A stretch of DNA of 64,000 bases, taken from the NCBI RefSeq assembly GCF_902825145.1, contig NZ_CADEAD010000001.1, forward strand, positions 310,001 through 374,000, read 5' to 3'. Shown here in pieces: positions 49,327 to 58,105 of this stretch; within the stretch, counting starts at the first letter, position 1, and each line of letters opens with the position of its first letter. The notes under the pieces are model-generated. The model saw only the letters and a program-made list of their open reading frames with translations. It had not been told where the DNA came from and searched no databases. Origin of the DNA: Bartonella phoceensis (GTDB taxonomy: Bacteria; Pseudomonadota; Alphaproteobacteria; Rhizobiales; Rhizobiaceae). The position numbers and the translations under genes are program-made.

Positions 49327-49617
49327 TTAAAATATATCATCAAAGCTATGTGAGGTAAAAATCTTACTGCTTTTATCACAGATGACTATTTTATCTCCAA
49401 TAGGAACAGAACAATATGAGATTTTATAGCTAGCTTGGCTAAAATAGAATAACATTTGTTTGGAATTTGTTGTTTTGTTTTTAAATGGATAGTATTTTTG
49501 TATATTTTTTAAAGAAGTTGTGGTTAAAGTTGTTGCGAATGCTGATAATAAAAGCAGCAATGAGGGTTTGATCTTAGTTATAAGCGTGGCAAGGGTATAT
49601 TTCTTTGTACTTACTAA
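49327..49617 (-). pseudogene. relic of a small exported protein lacking a start codon
   Basis: The minus-strand frame encodes VSTKKYTLATLITKIKPS, LLLLLSAFATTLTTTSLK and about 60 further residues. The first part has all features of a signal peptide: a basic n-region, a leucine core and an AFA-like cleavage site. Yet the frame has only a TTG (49560) inside the hydrophobic core and no ATG before it. An ATG followed by TSAISKYK lies in the neighbouring frame just upstream, so a one-base indel may have separated the start from the body. I do not recognise the mature part, which contains YCSVPIGDKIVICDKSS. Confidence 0.4.
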
Positions 49618-50668
49618 TTGCAGAAGTCATTTTTCAAGAGCTTTAGAGAGATAATGAAATATACGAAATTATGATTGTCAGGTTGAGGGATCGTCGATGA
49701 GATTTTGAGGCAATCGCATAGTTTTTCAATTTTTAGATTCCGCTCATAATATCGTGAATTCGATAATCAGAGGTGTTTTTCTGTATTGGTTTAATAGGGC
49801 AGAATTGGCTATTAAAACAGTTTGCTGAAAGTTTATTCTTGTATTTTGTTATGAGCAAGGAAAATTCCTAATAATTGCAAGGCTTTATTTAGAGTGATTG
49901 ATCGCTTTTGCAGAAAAAATCTATATATAATAGAAGATGTAAACAATCAATCGTGCTAAGTGTTGAAGAACAATGGGCAATTATAGCGGGTCGATTTTTG
50001 AAGATCGATAATGCGTATTTTGTAAAGGGTAGCGCGCAGATTTATGTTTTTCAATTTATGGAAAGCGGTTGAATATATCCTTCAGGTTTTATGGAGGTAC
50101 GTGATAAATCATTATTATATTGAGGATATTTATTTCCAAATTAAAGGATTTTATTCTCAAATTAAGTTGAAACGTATGAATTTACTCTATTGGATGCTTT
50201 CTAATCTATAGGGCACCAGACTACGAATAGGCAGCACAAAAGGGTGATGGTATTGATCTGAAAAAATTCTTCAGGAAAAAACTTAATGAAACGAAATATA
50301 TATCAAGAGGTATCTGCGTGTAAAGAAAAACATGATGGGTTGTGTATGGAAGCCAGAAAAAATTTTTAAAATTTGTTTGATACGAAGAATAATTGCTATT
50401 GTTATATATCTCATGAAAATAAGACATGCGAGCACAAGAAGATCTTGAATGTTTCTATTAAGTAAAATCTTGAAGGTTCGTGAGAATAGGCATTTTTCTG
50501 AGTTTCTGTGGAAACATGAGTCTTCTTTCAAGAAATGACCATATTATGATACAAAAGAGAATTCATTTAAAAATGAAATGACTCAGGAATATATCTGTGT
50601 GTTTTATTTTTTATATATTTTAAAGCTTTGATTTATGCAAACAGCTTCTTAAGAAAGTACGTGCTATT

Positions 50669-51463
50669 TCATGGGCATGATGCTGTTTGAGGCAGTATAA
50701 ATGGAATATCTGCTTTAGGTAATTCAGAAACGATTAAAGCACAGTTGTAAACATCATGTAGATTTTGTGTTGTCAAGACGGTAGAAGCACTACCCTGGCA
50801 GTAAATTTCTCCTTGTTTTAGTAATATCATTTTATCCGCATAATGTGAGGCGAGGTTGAGATCATGGAGAACGGCAAGAACGCTACCACCACAACGGGCA
50901 TAATTTTTGGCAATATCCATAACAACAAGCTGATGTTGAATATCAAGGCTAGCAGTAGGTTCATCTAATATCATCCAACGAGAAACTCCATGATAAACTG
51001 GGTCCCATATTTGGCAAAGAACACGTGCAAGTTGCACCCTGGCCTGTTCTCCACCTGATAATTGGTGATAGTATCGATCGCCATAATCAGCAAGACCGAC
51101 GCGTTCTAAAGCTCTTTGAATAAGATCTTGTAGTTCAATTTTGGAAATGGTCAATAGGCTTACAGAGAGACCAAGTGCAACCACTTCATGGACTAAGAAT
51201 GGAAATGTTAGCATTGTTGATTGCGGTAGCACTGCGCGCATCTTCGCCATTGTACAGTTTTTTGTTTGGCTAACATCATAACCATTTAAGGTCATTTTTC
51301 CACTATAAGAAAGCTCCCCACTTAGCGCTTTGACAAAAGTACTTTTCCCAGATCCATTAGGACCAATAATGACGGTAAGAACCCCACTTTTAGCGTGAAG
51401 GTTAATATTGTTAAGAATCTGCTTTTTTCCGCGTTGAACGCTAATATTGATTGCCTCGATCAT
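50669..51463 (-). CDS. hmuV: haem ABC transporter ATP-binding protein
   Basis: HmuV powers haem import through the HutC permease. The 264-residue protein has Walker A GPNGSGKST, the Q-loop region RAVLPQSTML, signature LSGGEQARVQLARVL, Walker B WMILDEPTASLD and the switch histidine in VLHDLNLASHY. The start overlaps the hutC stop by four bases. It is the last gene of the minus-strand haem operon. Confidence 0.94.
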   Translation of the reverse strand: MIEAINISVQRGKKQILNNINLHAKSGVLTVIIGPNGSGKSTFVKALSGELSYSGKMTLNGYDVSQTKNCTMAKMRAVLPQSTMLTFPFLVHEVVALGLSVSLLTISKIELQDLIQRALERVGLADYGDRYYHQLSGGEQARVQLARVLCQIWDPVYHGVSRWMILDEPTASLDIQHQLVVMDIAKNYARCGGSVLAVLHDLNLASHYADKMILLKQGEIYCQGSASTVLTTQNLHDVYNCALIVSELPKADIPFILPQTASCP

Positions 51464-52557
51464 GAAAAATTAATTCCTCTTTTGCATATGAGGATCCAAA
51501 GAAAAAAAGGGGCACCGAAAAGCGCTGTCACAATTCCAATCGGTAATTCTGCAGGGGCGACAATTAAACGTGCAAAGGTGTCAGCAAAAATAAGCAATGC
51601 TGCGCCCAAAAGCGCAGAACAGGGAATAAGATAACAGTGATCGGGACCAATCAACTGACGTAAAATATGTGGAACAACAATACCAACAAAACCAATGCCA
51701 CCACTAACGGCAACGGCACTACCACACATAAAGGCAACAAGGAAAATAGCAATATTTTTAATCCGTTGAATATGGAAACCAATATGGCCAGCAACAGCTT
51801 CTCCAAGAGCCATAGCATTAAGCGCTCGTGATAAAAGAGGTGAAAAAAGAAGACCAATACAGATAAAAGGGAGAATAAGCCAAACTTTCAACCATGTAGC
51901 ACCAGCAAGAGAGCCAAGATTCCAAAAAGTAATATCACGTAACTGTTGGTCATTTGCGACAAAAATAAGTGTTCCCACAACAGCACTGCTTAAAGAAGCA
52001 AGAGCAATACCTGCAAGAAGCATTGTTGCAATAGAAGTAAAATTATGATGTGTTGCTATTGTATAAAGAACAATTGTTGAGAGAAGACCACCAAAAAAGG
52101 CGCCTATGATAACTTTATAAGGCTCTAGAAAAGGTGCCAATGAAACTGGAAAAGTAATCCCGATAACAATTGCTAAAACAGCGCCAAGGCCTGCACCTGC
52201 TGAAACGCCTACAATTCCAGGATCTGCAAGAGGATTACGAAAAAGTCCCTGCATAAGAACACCAGAGACAGCTAAAGATGACCCAATTAGTAACCCCAAA
52301 AGAACACGAGGAAGTCTAATGTCGACAAGTATAAGATAATCACGCGTTTTACTACTCATTGAAAAATCTTGCGTAAGCATTGTGTGAAAAAAACCAAAGA
52401 AAGAAACATCCGAAGCACCATTCAAAAGTCCATTAAAAATACTGAGGATAAGGAATATGATAAGACTTAACAATACAACCTTTCTCAAATTTGCGCGGTT
52501 TACTTTTTTCTTCTCTTTTGGTTCAGATTCATACACTATAGATGGACTATCTCCCAT
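51460..52557 (-). CDS. hutC: haem ABC transporter permease (FecCD family)
   Basis: This inner-membrane permease of 365 residues has about nine hydrophobic segments after a basic cytosolic start. Typical BtuC/FecCD motifs are RLPRVLLGLLIGSSLAVSGV, GLFRNPLADPGIVGVSAGAG, and near the C-terminus GGIGFVGIVVPHILRQLIGPDH. The gene starts five bases after the hutB stop and overlaps hmuV, so the three transporter genes are coupled. Confidence 0.93.
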   Translation of the reverse strand: MGDSPSIVYESEPKEKKKVNRANLRKVVLLSLIIFLILSIFNGLLNGASDVSFFGFFHTMLTQDFSMSSKTRDYLILVDIRLPRVLLGLLIGSSLAVSGVLMQGLFRNPLADPGIVGVSAGAGLGAVLAIVIGITFPVSLAPFLEPYKVIIGAFFGGLLSTIVLYTIATHHNFTSIATMLLAGIALASLSSAVVGTLIFVANDQQLRDITFWNLGSLAGATWLKVWLILPFICIGLLFSPLLSRALNAMALGEAVAGHIGFHIQRIKNIAIFLVAFMCGSAVAVSGGIGFVGIVVPHILRQLIGPDHCYLIPCSALLGAALLIFADTFARLIVAPAELPIGIVTALFGAPFFLWILICKRGINFS

Positions 52558-52562
52558 ATTTA

Positions 52563-53465
52563 TCAGCTCTTACCATTTTGGTTTGCACCATAAAATATAT
52601 TAATAAGTTCTCTCGATGCATCTCCAGTGCGTGGACCAAATCCTAAAAGATACATAGCATCCATCTGTTTAATAGCATGATTTTTTGCTGCATTTGTTGC
52701 TTGAACTGCTGGTATAGCCAAAACCTTCTCAAGAGCAGTTGATTTTTCACCATAATTCGCAAGTAAAATAACATCAGGATTTGCTTCCAATAATGCTTCA
52801 CTATTTAGGAGTTTATATCCTTTATAATTAGTGATGGCATTGATGCCACCTGAAAGTTTTATCATGCCATCAGCAGCTGTACCGGTTCCAGATGCCATAA
52901 TGCGCCCATTTTGCACAGATAGAATACAAAGAACGCGCTTTGGTTTTGTCACTTTTTCCAAAAGCACATCATTATCTACAAAGTTACGGCTTAACTTTTT
53001 AATGAGTATATCTGCTTGCTTTTCTCGATGAACGGCCCTGCCAACGATACGAACTTTTTCTAACACACTTTCACGAGAGTAGTTTTCGGGCACGATGATT
53101 ATAGGAATCGAAGTTTTTTTTAGAATATCAATCGTTGAAGCAGGGCCACTGCCTTCAATAATCAATATACCCTCTGGAGCACGTGATAAAACACCTTCAG
53201 GTGAAAGAGCACGCATATATCCAAGCACAGGAAGTTTGAGTGCGTCTTGTGGATAAACACTTGTACTGTCACGAGCGACAAGCTGATCTTGAGCTCCTAA
53301 TTCATAAATAATTTCTGTAAGAGAACCACCAATAGAGACGATCCGTGCATTTTCAGAGAAGTGCGCTGTAGGTTCAGCGATCACTTGTTGAGAAAAAGTA
53401 GAAAAAAAAAGCAATATAAAAACAAAAAGGATGCTTAGCAATCTATGCAAAAAAAGTGTAATCAT
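52563..53465 (-). CDS. hutB: periplasmic haem-binding protein
   Basis: This 300-residue substrate-binding protein of the HmuT/HutB type captures haem in the periplasm for HutC-HmuV. It has a signal peptide (hydrophobic residues 7-28, cleavage near VIAEP) and class III binding-protein motifs: RIVSIGGSLTEIIYELGAQD, VLGYMRALSPEGVLSRAPEG and LLEANPDVILLANYG. A conserved tyrosine for haem ligation is expected in the region around GYMRAL. The gene lies 24 bases after hemS. Confidence 0.92.
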   Translation of the reverse strand: MITLFLHRLLSILFVFILLFFSTFSQQVIAEPTAHFSENARIVSIGGSLTEIIYELGAQDQLVARDSTSVYPQDALKLPVLGYMRALSPEGVLSRAPEGILIIEGSGPASTIDILKKTSIPIIIVPENYSRESVLEKVRIVGRAVHREKQADILIKKLSRNFVDNDVLLEKVTKPKRVLCILSVQNGRIMASGTGTAADGMIKLSGGINAITNYKGYKLLNSEALLEANPDVILLANYGEKSTALEKVLAIPAVQATNAAKNHAIKQMDAMYLLGFGPRTGDASRELINIFYGANQNGKS

Positions 53466-53489
53466 ACCCTAATTTACCTCTCTAAGCGA

Positions 53490-54524
53490 TTATTGCTTTT
53501 GACATAGAGGAAGACCACTCAATAATGAGCGCCAATCTTCACGTTCTTTTTGGCCTTCCTTTCGCATACCAAAGAACTGAATAACCATTTCACCATTTTT
53601 ATCGAAAGCTTCAAGTGAACTGACATAACCATCGCTGACAGGTTTGCGAACACACCATACATTATCAATACCAGCAAGGAGTAAATGCATATCAAACTTG
53701 TGATCAAGAATATTAATCCATGGCCCCATTTGCTTAATATTCTTTACTTTTCCACTGAAAATTTGGATACATCCCCTATTCCCAATAAAACACATAATAG
53801 GCACTTCCTGCTCTGCAATTTGGTGAAGCAGTATTTCAACAGCTTCTACCTTTAATTCATCGGCGAATTCATTGCCAGCATATTTCACAGCATCACGGCG
53901 ACTAATTTTAAATTCAGAAATAATCCTATGGAGTTGATGTACATCGGTCATATTTCGCCAACGGTTCCGGAATTGTTCAATATCCAATTCTGCCGTATCA
54001 GATTGAATTGGAAAAGGAGCAGGAAGGATATCAAGAACAGGCGATTGCTCTTCATGAAGCAACTTCTCAACAAGTTTATTCCATTCTTCCATGTTTGTAG
54101 CATCTTTGGAATAGAGCTTAAAAATAGCAACACCATATTGATCAAAAAATTGCAAACTTTTCGTAGGCTTTCCAAGAATAATTACATCATATTCAAAACC
54201 AAATTTCCATTGTCTTGAGAAAATACGTAAATCAATTTCACCAAGCGTGATAGGGGTATGTTGGCTTTGAACAACTTTTTCAAAACACCCTGTCATTTCA
54301 TGAACAGCATATTCATTACGCGTTAATGCCATAATTTTTCCAAGACGAGGAGCGGCCTCGAGCAGAGTAGCAACATCAGTTTGTAGTCTTCTCGCTTTTC
54401 CTATTGTACAATAAGCAGCAACAAGTTCTGCTTCAGATATACCAATAGAGACTGCAAAATCACGATTCCGCACCCCCTTTTTTTCTTCACGCAAACGAAT
54501 AATCATTTCGGCTGTATATGACAT
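53490..54524 (-). CDS. hemS: haem-degrading/haem-chaperone protein HemS
   Basis: HemS binds imported haem in the cytosol and either stores or degrades it to release iron. The 344-residue protein has the two similar halves typical of the family. The first contains RNEYAVHEMTGCFEKV and LRIFSRQWKFGFEY; the second contains VPIMCFIGNRGCIQIFSG and FDMHLLLAGIDNVWCVRKPV. The ATG at 54524 has AAGGA close upstream. It is the first gene of the hemS-hutB-hutC-hmuV run and lies 260 bases after hutA, so it may have its own promoter. Confidence 0.93.
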   Translation of the reverse strand: MSYTAEMIIRLREEKKGVRNRDFAVSIGISEAELVAAYCTIGKARRLQTDVATLLEAAPRLGKIMALTRNEYAVHEMTGCFEKVVQSQHTPITLGEIDLRIFSRQWKFGFEYDVIILGKPTKSLQFFDQYGVAIFKLYSKDATNMEEWNKLVEKLLHEEQSPVLDILPAPFPIQSDTAELDIEQFRNRWRNMTDVHQLHRIISEFKISRRDAVKYAGNEFADELKVEAVEILLHQIAEQEVPIMCFIGNRGCIQIFSGKVKNIKQMGPWINILDHKFDMHLLLAGIDNVWCVRKPVSDGYVSSLEAFDKNGEMVIQFFGMRKEGQKEREDWRSLLSGLPLCQKQ

Positions 54525-54584
54525 AGACTTTCCTTATGTTATTTTTAGAGGGTTAATTTTTAAAATTACATAATCCGAAGGCAC

Positions 54585-54619
54585 TGGGTTGAACCACTCT
54601 CGACGAACAGCTCAACCCA
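54585..54619. repeat. inverted repeat between hutA and hemS
   Basis: TGGGTTGA at 54585-54592 pairs with TCAACCCA at 54612-54619 across 19 bases. It lies between the hutA stop and the hemS start on the transcribed strand. No T-tract follows directly, so it is more likely an mRNA-processing or operator element than a full terminator. Confidence 0.45.
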
Positions 54620-54784
54620 TCATAAATAAGCCATCTATTGCCAACAGCAGAACAACCAAAAATCGATAAATCAGAAGCAATTAAAGATTCCCTTTCAAAT
54701 CCTCGTAGTTTAAAGAACAAAAACGCAATAACGCTCCCCTTTATCGATAAAACTTTTTACTGGTCTAATAGTTAACAGAAGTAA

Positions 54785-56962
54785 TTAAAACTTTTGCACA
54801 AACGATACTTTAAAGTTACGACCAGGTTGGCTATAATAATCTACCGGTACTGTACTTTTTCCAGAAGGAAGGTCTGACACATTCCAGTATTTTTCATTGA
54901 AAAGGTTATAAACACCTGCTCTTACAGTTGGTCCCTTTTCACCAAATGGCTTCCACCAACCTAACATATCAACAGTATTATATCCCGGGATTTTCTGGTT
55001 ATCAGATCCTTCAGCAACTTTATTACGTTTGGCCGCTAAAGTAAGTATAGCATCTATTCCCCAAGTGGCTTTTGTATATCCTAACCCGATAACTGCTTTC
55101 AACGGTGGGATAGAGTTAAGATATTCATTTTTGTCAAGATCTTTTCCTTGTGAATAAGCAAGGGCGACATCACCATGGAACCCATTGTAAAGGGATAAAT
55201 ATACCTTTGCTGAAGCACCCAAAATACGTACGCGCGAACGGTTCATATAATGCTGACGTGCAAACCTAAACTCCTCTGATGGGCCTTTATCCATGGTATC
55301 TATAAAGTTTTTATACTGATTAGCAAAAGCATTTAATGAACCACCAAAATTCGCATTTCCATATCGTATGCCAACATCATATCCATTGCTTGTTTCTGAT
55401 TTAAGATCAGGGTTCCCTTTCACATAATAAAAGGGAGGCTTGATGTAGGAAAGGTAGAGTTCTGGAGCACGTGGTGCGCGAAAAGCTTGTGCCCATTGAG
55501 CATAGAATGTCACTTGATCATAAACATCCCACTCTACACGTAATTTAGGAGAAAAACGCGAACCACTCCTTTCAGGGGGGGATTTGTCGGAAATGAGTGC
55601 TTTTTCATAAGACAAGGTTTTTTGAGGGGTATATTTATACCAATCATAACGAACCCCTGGTGTTATACGGAAACGATTATCAGCTAAACCGACCTCATCT
55701 TCGAGAACTAAACCAACACTATAGCTATCCGTGTCCGGTGAATCTGATCGATTAGCAGGTAAAAAAGCACACGCATGCGCATTTTCCTTTAAATGGCAAC
55801 TGTCTTTACCAAACATATAATGATGAAATTTAGAAGATAAAATATTCGTAGCAAGCTTTAATGTATGACTTCCCGAACCAATATTTACTGTTTTGAGAGC
55901 ATAAGCATTAAGACCATAACTGGTATCACGTACTAAATTATCTCTTAAATAATCTCCTTCTGGTGCCTTAATACGAAATCCATGCATAGTGTGATTATTC
56001 AACTGTCTTTGCCAATAAATCTGCCCACGAAATGCATCAAGGAATGTATCTTTATTGCCGCTATAGTTATAGGAAATGGACAAACGCTCACGGCGCTTAT
56101 TATCCTGGTCATAAACAGAACCTGGGGCATACCTTGCTGATGCATTTAGCGAATGCGTATTCCTACTATCGCCAAAACGTTCTGCTGTAAAATCAAGTCG
56201 GTGGTTATCATCAAAGTATTGATGAATTTTAAATAGCAAATTACTTTTGTCAAAATTGGCTGGATTTTTACGTGTACGTTCTGCATAACCGTTTACGGTT
56301 CCCATATTTTTGCGTTCATGGCCTTCCATATAAGACCCTTGGAAAAGTAAGAATGTTTCATAATTACGCACAGCAAAAGCTTGACTTACACGCCAACTGT
56401 TATCAACAGAGTGATAACTACTTTTTATAAGGCTCCCCCATTTCTTTCCTTCAGAAATAAGGTCTTCAGGATTAAGGGTGCGTAAAGCAACAACTCCTCC
56501 CAGAGCACCAGATCCATAAAGACTAGAATCTGATCCTTGAACAATATCAAGTGTAGAAAGTGCATCAAAGTCAAACGTTGTATTTCCACTGTTTCCCCGT
56601 ATTATATCCGAAACCCATGGAAGAGTAATGCCATCCATTGTTGTGAGAACACGCTGCGCATCTAAACCACGAAGCATAAAACTACTATTGCTTGTATTGT
56701 AAGTTATGGATGGATCAAGACGACTAACATCATGAACATCACTTACTTGTTTTTCGCTAATATCCTTAGCGGTTTTACGACTAGTCAGAATGGTCACTGA
56801 ACCTGAAAAATCCTCTATTTTTTTTCCTTTAATAATAATCGGTTTCAGTTCAGTTACAGCGTTTTTATCGCTGTTTTGTGCAAAAACAAATGAAGGTATA
56901 CAGACCGACAATGCACTTAAAATCACACAACTTTTATGGATATTCTTTTGTCTTATTCGCAT
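54785..56962 (-). CDS. hutA: TonB-dependent haem receptor HutA
   Basis: This 725-residue outer-membrane receptor imports haem with energy from TonB. The signal peptide ends near FVFAQN. The plug domain contains VHDVSRLDPSITYNTSNSSF and RGLDAQRVLTTMDGI, and is followed by a 22-strand barrel that ends in FKVSFVQKF with the terminal Phe. The TonB box is probably near SGSVTILTSRK or before it. Length and layout match haem/haemoglobin receptors. It is divergent from tonB across a 241-base region with a good minus-strand promoter. Confidence 0.94.
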   Translation of the reverse strand: MRIRQKNIHKSCVILSALSVCIPSFVFAQNSDKNAVTELKPIIIKGKKIEDFSGSVTILTSRKTAKDISEKQVSDVHDVSRLDPSITYNTSNSSFMLRGLDAQRVLTTMDGITLPWVSDIIRGNSGNTTFDFDALSTLDIVQGSDSSLYGSGALGGVVALRTLNPEDLISEGKKWGSLIKSSYHSVDNSWRVSQAFAVRNYETFLLFQGSYMEGHERKNMGTVNGYAERTRKNPANFDKSNLLFKIHQYFDDNHRLDFTAERFGDSRNTHSLNASARYAPGSVYDQDNKRRERLSISYNYSGNKDTFLDAFRGQIYWQRQLNNHTMHGFRIKAPEGDYLRDNLVRDTSYGLNAYALKTVNIGSGSHTLKLATNILSSKFHHYMFGKDSCHLKENAHACAFLPANRSDSPDTDSYSVGLVLEDEVGLADNRFRITPGVRYDWYKYTPQKTLSYEKALISDKSPPERSGSRFSPKLRVEWDVYDQVTFYAQWAQAFRAPRAPELYLSYIKPPFYYVKGNPDLKSETSNGYDVGIRYGNANFGGSLNAFANQYKNFIDTMDKGPSEEFRFARQHYMNRSRVRILGASAKVYLSLYNGFHGDVALAYSQGKDLDKNEYLNSIPPLKAVIGLGYTKATWGIDAILTLAAKRNKVAEGSDNQKIPGYNTVDMLGWWKPFGEKGPTVRAGVYNLFNEKYWNVSDLPSGKSTVPVDYYSQPGRNFKVSFVQKF

Positions 56963-57094
56963 AACACATCACAACCTTTTTTTAAAACCCCTCCCTACCT
57001 TGAAACTTTATTCATATAAAAAAGCTTGACACACCAATTACAAATAGCCCGCCAAGCAAAAATGGTTTTGAATTGTACACAAAACCACGAGGAG

Positions 57095-57123
57095 ACCATA
57101 TTAAACATGATAAAATCAGTCAA
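57095..57123 (-). promoter_or_regulatory. sigma-70-like promoter for hutA
   Basis: On the minus strand TTGACT (57123-57118) and TATGGT (57100-57095) are separated by exactly 17 bases. A transcript would start near 57088, leaving a leader of about 125 bases before hutA. The region lies between divergent hutA and tonB and is where an iron- or haem-responsive repressor would be expected to bind. Confidence 0.5.
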
Positions 57124-57203
57124 GAAAAAAGTTGTAATTTAAAAAGAGCTTGTTTTAATGAAGTTTAACACCAATATTAAGTCTAGAATAACGGTAGAAA
57201 ACT

Positions 57204-57986
57204 ATGATTGTTGCAAATACAAGGCGGTTATTAGCTCTTTGGATTGGAGGGTTTATTTGTGCTTTCTCTTTGCATATAGTATTGGGAGCACAGTTTTATT
57301 TCTATAGTACTGGCGTAAGCAATAACACGCTCTCATCTACGATTACGTTAACTTTTGTACAAGAGCCTCTCTATTCAGGTAATGATGCGGATTTGTTAGA
57401 TATTGATACAGATTTGTCGAATGTTGGTACAGATCTAGAAAAGATGCAACTTGATCCTTTAGAACGGGAGTCAGATATATTAGAAGCAGTGAATGAGCTT
57501 CGGCCGGAAGAGCCTCAGCATATTGTAGAAAAAGATAATTTTGCGGTTCTCAAATCTTTAGAAAAATCACTGCCTCAAAAAGTGGAACATAAAGTACTCG
57601 TCAGAAAACCGATACCAATGCCAAAGGCTGTGGTAAAGCGCTCTACTACAAAATCAGTACGTTCTTCTATTACTGCTCAAGGTGGCGATGCCGCAACACT
57701 TGAGGATGCATTGTTAGTAGAGTGGTTAGCAAAGGTACAAGCGCAGTTAGAAAGGCAAAAAAAATATATTGTGGGACAGCGGATCAGTCGTGCAAAAGGA
57801 ACAGTAAAGTTAGAGTTTAGAGTGCATGAGCAGGGGAGTATTTTTTCCAGCCGTGTTATCGTTTCCGCTGGTGATCTAGAACTTGATCGATTAGCTATGG
57901 CAGTACTTAAACGTGTGGGCTCTTTTCCTCCTCCTCCGCCATCAAAAGTGAACAAAATTATCAGAGTATCCTTGATATTTAGCTAA
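57204..57986 (+). CDS. tonB: TonB energy-transducing protein
   Basis: TonB couples the proton motive force to outer-membrane receptors such as HutA. The 260-residue protein has one N-terminal membrane helix (about residues 10-33, SLHIVLGAQF) and a periplasmic spacer. The C-terminal TonB domain contains AKGTVKLEFRVHEQGSIFSS and LAMAVLKRVGSFPPPPP. The spacer is acidic (DADLLDIDTDLSNVGTDLEK) rather than the long Pro-Lys repeat seen in enteric TonB. ExbB/ExbD are not in the window. It is divergent from hutA, its most likely partner. Confidence 0.9.
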   Translation: MIVANTRRLLALWIGGFICAFSLHIVLGAQFYFYSTGVSNNTLSSTITLTFVQEPLYSGNDADLLDIDTDLSNVGTDLEKMQLDPLERESDILEAVNELRPEEPQHIVEKDNFAVLKSLEKSLPQKVEHKVLVRKPIPMPKAVVKRSTTKSVRSSITAQGGDAATLEDALLVEWLAKVQAQLERQKKYIVGQRISRAKGTVKLEFRVHEQGSIFSSRVIVSAGDLELDRLAMAVLKRVGSFPPPPPSKVNKIIRVSLIFS

Positions 57987-58105
57987 TTTTCGCGAATTTT
58001 CCGGTTAATTTCACATACTTTATATTTACAATTGCCACAATATTACGGTTTATGAGTTGAAAAATAAGAATGAATAACTTTAGGTAGATCAAGATTGTAT
58101 GACTC

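Noticed and set aside
50221..50531. Two overlapping minus-strand frames near the end of the haem locus
   Set aside because: They are rich in F, Y, S and I, overlap each other in different frames and have no supporting signals.
57026..57031. TTGACA on the plus strand as a -35 element for tonB
   Set aside because: No -10-like sequence lies at 15-19 bases after it.
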